DNA from: Linyphia triangularis
Lineage: Eukaryota; Arthropoda; Arachnida; Araneae; Linyphiidae
Assembly: GCA_963978545.1 (NCBI GenBank)
Contig: OZ021731.1
Span: forward strand, 54,671,242-54,735,241
DNA: 64,000 nucleotides
Reading direction: 5' to 3'
In this document: positions 60,282 through 64,000 of the stretch, in pieces
How positions within the stretch are numbered: position 1 is the first letter of the stretch
How the letters are laid out: every line of letters starts with the position of its first letter
Notes under the pieces: generated by a model
Databases searched by the model: none
What the model was told of the DNA's origin: nothing
Seen by the model: only the letters and a program-made list of their open reading frames with translations
Made by a program: the position numbers and the translations under genes

Positions 60282-60899
60282 GAAATGTTCTTTCCATCTT
60301 GTGTTTTGTTACTCTTTATTTCTACAGAAAACAGTTCTTGGTTTTGTGTCTCTGCTGCCATAATTAAACATGTGAAAGAAAAATCTGTTAACATTTGAGC
60401 ATCTTAATGTTGAAATTATTTAAATAGATATTGATAGGTTGGTTTAATTTTCCTGGCGCAAGGGCAACACAAGGGTCGAACTGGGTCAAAAAAATTATCT
60501 AGGAGTCATTTAGATAAAAGATTTTAAATCAAAACAGTTTCAAAAAGTAAAAATCTTTTGATAAAACCCGATTTCTAATAAAAACTTAAAAAGGTTATTG
60601 AAGGTACAAAAGCAAATAGAATTAATGAGATGGTAAAATCTAAAGGTACATAAAAGTTAGAACGACTGTTGTGAATATTTTAGTAGACAGTAACAATCAT
60701 GAAAATTATGAATATCACATCGAATTAACATGTAGTAAAAACTTAATATACTTATACTATATAATAAAATCCAATTTCTTTAAAAAAGGTAAAAATATTT
60801 ACTTGTGGTGATGGACCTAAAATTGACGATAATGATGGAGGGCATGAAGGAAAAAAGCCCAGCCTGATTGAATTAAAACAAGAACATTTATTTAAAAAA
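60282..60899. other. Spacer, no gene seen
   Basis: AT-rich. If the LINE on its right were full length, its reverse transcriptase would lie here; I see no such motifs, so the LINE is truncated or this DNA is unrelated. Confidence 0.45.
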
Positions 60900-61569
60900 C
60901 AGTAAATAAATAGATCTTGAAATTTCATTTTCATTGTCCCTACGACTTATTTTTGCTTCTCTTCTTACTGCTCTGTATTTACCTACAGAGTGTCTTGAGT
61001 ACTTCCTACTTAGCATTATTTGATGTGCCACATTTTTCTTTTGAGGTACAGAGTAACGTTTTGCATTTTTTTTCTTTATGTGTTTGCATTTTTTTTTAAC
61101 CAGTGTCAATTACAGTTTTAGAGAACACAGTTCATTTTCATCAATATTTCCAATTATTTTGATTTTCTTGTTTATTATTTCATTTGATAGATGTGTTCGG
61201 AACTCACTTTTAATAGTCTCGTTTTTTTAGTTCTTCGCAATTGAACTTCTCTTAGTTTTCCTCGTGGATTTTGCGTTCATTAGGATAGAGAATCTCTGAG
61301 TGATCCGAGTCAAAGCTGACTCCTTGGTAAATTATACCATTACGTATGTCCACCATATGCCTTGTGTCAATCAGTATGTGGTCAATTTTGTTAAAGGATG
61401 CTCTATCATGTCATTTTGTGTATTCTTTTGTGTGTAAAATGTGTGCTAGATATAACTATATTATGTTCACAGTTGCAAAATTGATAAGTTAATGACCATT
61501 GGATTTGTCCTGAAGGCTGAAATTTCCGATTGTTGACCTGAATTCTGTCTCTCGACCAATTTTTACATT

Positions 61570-62008
61570 CATAGTGACCATAGAATCTGGAAATCGGGAA
61601 TACGTCAGGAAGCTTTCTTATTCTGGGAAATGGGGATTTTTTTAAAATTTCACTAAAATCAGGGGAATTTTTTTAAACTTTACTAAAATTAGGGAAATTT
61701 TCAGGCATGTTTTACCGTTCTTCTGTGTTTTGGCGCCATTTACCCGGATATTTATGCTGGTAATCGTTAGAAGTTAGATTTTACGGAATAGTTTAAATTT
61801 TCATTACCAGCAAAACTATTTTTAAAAAATTGGTATGTTGTTTCTTTAGTATATTTGTTCTATTTGATCAGGGTGTCTATGCATCTTGAAAAATATGGGA
61901 AATTTGAAAAAAAGTTTGTCTTAAAATCAGGGAATTTTTTAGAAATCAGTCAGAGAAATCAGGTTATTATTAGGGAACTTTTTTGTCCTGAATGTTGTGG
62001 CCACTCTG
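61570..62008. mobile_element. MITE of the CAGAGTGGCCAC family, copy c
   Basis: 439 bp. The left end is degraded (CATAGTGACCATAGAATC) and the right end is TGTGGCCACTCTG. The LINE codons for Met-Asn are present on both sides (ATTCAT at 61567-61572 and 62010-62015 on the plus strand), which gives a 5-6 bp target duplication, depending on where the worn left end is placed. Confidence 0.75.
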
Positions 62009-62217
62009 AATTCATATCGCACAGGACTAGGTAATAAATTTTTTTGGACTTAGAATTTTCACCTTCATCTTTATCTTCTGTATTTGCGTGAACATTAATT
62101 ATGCTAGAGAAAACATTATTAGGCTTAATATGTTCCTCTCAATCTACTTTTGTATATTCTTGTAGATTTTGCCTTTTAAGTCAATGACCAGGTTTTTAAC
62201 TCGTTTTCCTACAATAA

Positions 62218-62625
62218 CAGAGTGGCCACAGAACCTGGAAATCAGGGAAATGTCAGGGAGTTTTCTAATTCTGGAAATGTCAGGGAACTATAAAATTCCA
62301 CGAAAATCAAGGAAATTTCAGTCATGTTTTCACGTTCTTCTGTATTTTTGTGCCATTTACCGGAAGATTTGTTGTGGTAATCGTTAAAAGTTTAATGTTA
62401 CGGAAAAATTTAAACTGTTCATTACCTCAAAATCTATTTTTCAAAAATTGGCGTCTTATCTCCTTAGCATATCTGTTCTATTAGATTAGGGTGTCTATAC
62501 ATCTGGAAAAATTGGTGAAATTTGAAAAAAAAGTGTACCGTAAAATCAGGGAATTTTTAAGAAATCTGTCAGGGAAATCAGGGAATTGTCAGGGATTTTT
62601 TTCCCTGAATTTTGTGCCCACCCTG
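62218..62625. mobile_element. MITE of the CAGAGTGGCCAC family, copy d
   Basis: 408 bp, CAGAGTGGCCACAGAACC to GTGCCCACCCTG, flanked by a perfect AATAA (62213-62217 and 62626-62630). Removing the MITE and one AATAA joins LINE codons TDFIVGKRV in frame, which confirms the 5-bp target duplication. Confidence 0.85.
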
Positions 62626-63060
62626 AATAAAATCAGTTCAAAATATATGCTCACTAGGTATACAACTGTTGAAGACTGTTATTCTTTTTCTTGATACTAT
62701 CTCCAATCCCTCTCACCCCTTGTAGCGCTAGTAAATCAATATCATAGCTGTCCATCTGATCGGTCAGCATTTTAAGTCCTTTACCTTTATATTAAATCCG
62801 AATGTTTCAAGTTCCAATATTCATGTCCTTAAACCCCTTTGCTAGTCCGTCTATAGTACTAGTCCGTCTACAGTATTTCAACTCCGAGTATTTCTTTTCT
62901 TCAGATTTCGTAACAAGGTTTTTTACAGAGTAGAGTTGTTAGTCCCGCCTAACACCCAACCTGGAGGACTAGAGTGTTGCACAGTCTGAAGTCTCCCCTT
63001 TGTTCTGTCTGTTTAAGGAAACTAAGTCAGTAGTTAAGCTACCGCCGGCATTGCTTTCAT

Positions 63061-63598
63061 ACAGACACAAATCACAGCACCACGTTAAAGTAGAAACAGT
63101 GGGAAAAAATAGGATTGCATTTAACTGTTTTAAATTTAGTTGAGTTTTTAGTATATACCATTGAACAGTTGATAAGTCCAGTGCTACTAATAGATGGAAC
63201 AAATTTGGCCACAATAACTTAGATATCTATACCATTTATTAGAAATTTAGCACAAACATGTGATTTTCCCTTTTTTTTTTTTTTTTACTATTATTTTTCT
63301 TTTGAAATGAACTGTGTCAGTTTCTGTACATCCTGTGGAAGTGTACTTTATATGAACATGCACGGAATTTAGATCTCAAGAGAAAAATTCTTTTCAAAGA
63401 ATATTGAATATGCCATTATTAGAAGGAAAATGTCATTATATTTTACACTTCTAAAAGTACGTTTTTGTAGTGATTTTAAAGTTTTATTACTTTAGAATAG
63501 GGGATACCTTCGTAAGGAAAATAAAGAAATTTGCTAAAACAGTTATCAAGTTTGAAGTCTACTAATTTTATTCTTCAGGTATAAAAATCAGGGTGTCC
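63061..63598. other. Spacer, no gene seen
   Basis: AT-rich, with a T-run near 63271-63287. It may include more of the LINE leader at its left edge. No supportable coding sequence. Confidence 0.45.
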
Positions 63599-63791
63599 AC
63601 AGATCGGGAAAACCGGGAATATCGGGAAAAGTCAGGGAATTCGGTATTACGGGAAAAATCAGGGAATTATCAGGGATTTTGTCAAAGTTTAAAGGAATTT
63701 TCCGAAATTAAAATGAAACTTTTAATTTTGACAATTAAAGATACACTGCTACCAAAAATATAAAAATCAATTTGAAAAAAAATTAGAAAAA

Positions 63792-63826
<35 letters not shown>

Positions 63827-64000
63827 CGGATCGCAAGACCGACCACACAACTTTTTGCATTAAAATTTCCTGACAATCACTGAACCTGCTTGCGTTCAGA
63901 TTTGCTTCAAATCGCCGATGGAATGACTACATTTCTTCCTCATTTTTCTCTTATATTATAGTAGTCTATCGGCATTATTTATGTTGGTATTTGATGGTCA
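63599..64000. mobile_element. Left end of a related MITE, running out of the window
   Basis: CAGGGTGTCCACAGATCGGG followed by repeated CAGGGAAT and CGGGAAAA units resembles the left subterminal region of the CAGAGTGGCCAC family. No right end is found before the window closes. An A-run of 30 bases lies at 63795-63824. The true right boundary is unknown. Confidence 0.4.

Larger units (their letters stand above)
60900..63060 (-). mobile_element. Dead non-LTR retrotransposon (LINE), 5' half, with two MITEs inside
   Basis: The minus strand reads a 5' leader (63060-62830, containing CTCCAGGTTGGG) and then a decayed APE-type endonuclease from the ATG near 62824: MNIGT-stop-NIR (usual GTWNVR, Trp lost), LTDQMDSYDIDLLALQGVR (near 62750), FIVGKRVKNLVIDLKGK (62210), INVHANTEDKDEGE (62090), then NVKIGRE, NKIDHILIDTRHMVDIRNG (61390) and VSFDSDHSE (61310). 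A linker like those before LINE reverse transcriptases (KYRAVRREAKISRR) lies near 60950. Endonuclease nicking would prime reverse transcription at the target. Two MITEs at 61570-62008 and 62218-62625 interrupt the endonuclease. No reverse transcriptase follows. Clade not determined. Confidence 0.75.

Overview
The window is AT-rich animal DNA, most likely from an arthropod. The mix of BEL/Pao retrotransposons, Tc1/mariner, hAT, piggyBac-like and non-LTR elements, together with AT-rich spacers and many homopolymer runs, fits a chelicerate such as a spider or another arthropod. No host gene fixes the species, so this is an inference. I found no convincing intact host gene. The only intact coding sequence is a DD36E Tc1/mariner transposase at 38136-39176.

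Layout. 1-3.6 kb: non-coding. 3.85-11.35 kb: a three-layer nest. A degenerate hAT element (3852-11354) carries an unclassified transposon (3855-6500, TIRs of about 330 bp, 8-bp target duplication) three bases inside its left end, and a 1.66-kb hAT-type MITE (6783-8445) in its interior. 11.56-13.11 kb: a DD34E Tc1 element with one stop codon in its transposase. 14.6-15.6 kb: a composite TTAA (piggyBac-like) element. 19.4-20.0 kb: a GC-richer island of unknown nature. 21.5-22.6 kb: a decayed gene related to the protein of the 3855-6500 transposon. 24.8-31.0 kb: BEL/Pao copy 1 (+). 32.6-33.9 kb: a non-autonomous hAT-like element with a 6-bp target duplication. 38.0-39.2 kb: the intact DD36E element. 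40.9-49.9 kb: BEL/Pao copy 2 (-), itself carrying a Mutator-like element (42983-45637, with a pogo/TA-type element inside it) and a tRNA-derived SINE (49545-49725). 53.4-54.0 kb: a decayed coding segment of unknown family. 60.9-63.1 kb: the 5' half of a dead LINE (-) with two MITE insertions.

Beneath the insertions lies an old segmental duplication. Sequence at 23.5-40.7 kb recurs at 54.4-60.1 kb, and a 3-kb part of it (37.7-40.7) is also tandemly duplicated at 40.7-51.3. The paralogues act as empty sites: they show that BEL copy 1 and the DD36E element arrived after the duplication, while one MITE (36960-37370 / 57794-58227) predates it.

The best candidate for something undescribed is the 3855-6500 element and its decayed relative at 21.6-22.6 kb. 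They look like two branches of one unnamed RNase-H-like transposase superfamily. Identity values and family names come from reading by eye and from memory of the families; no searches were run.
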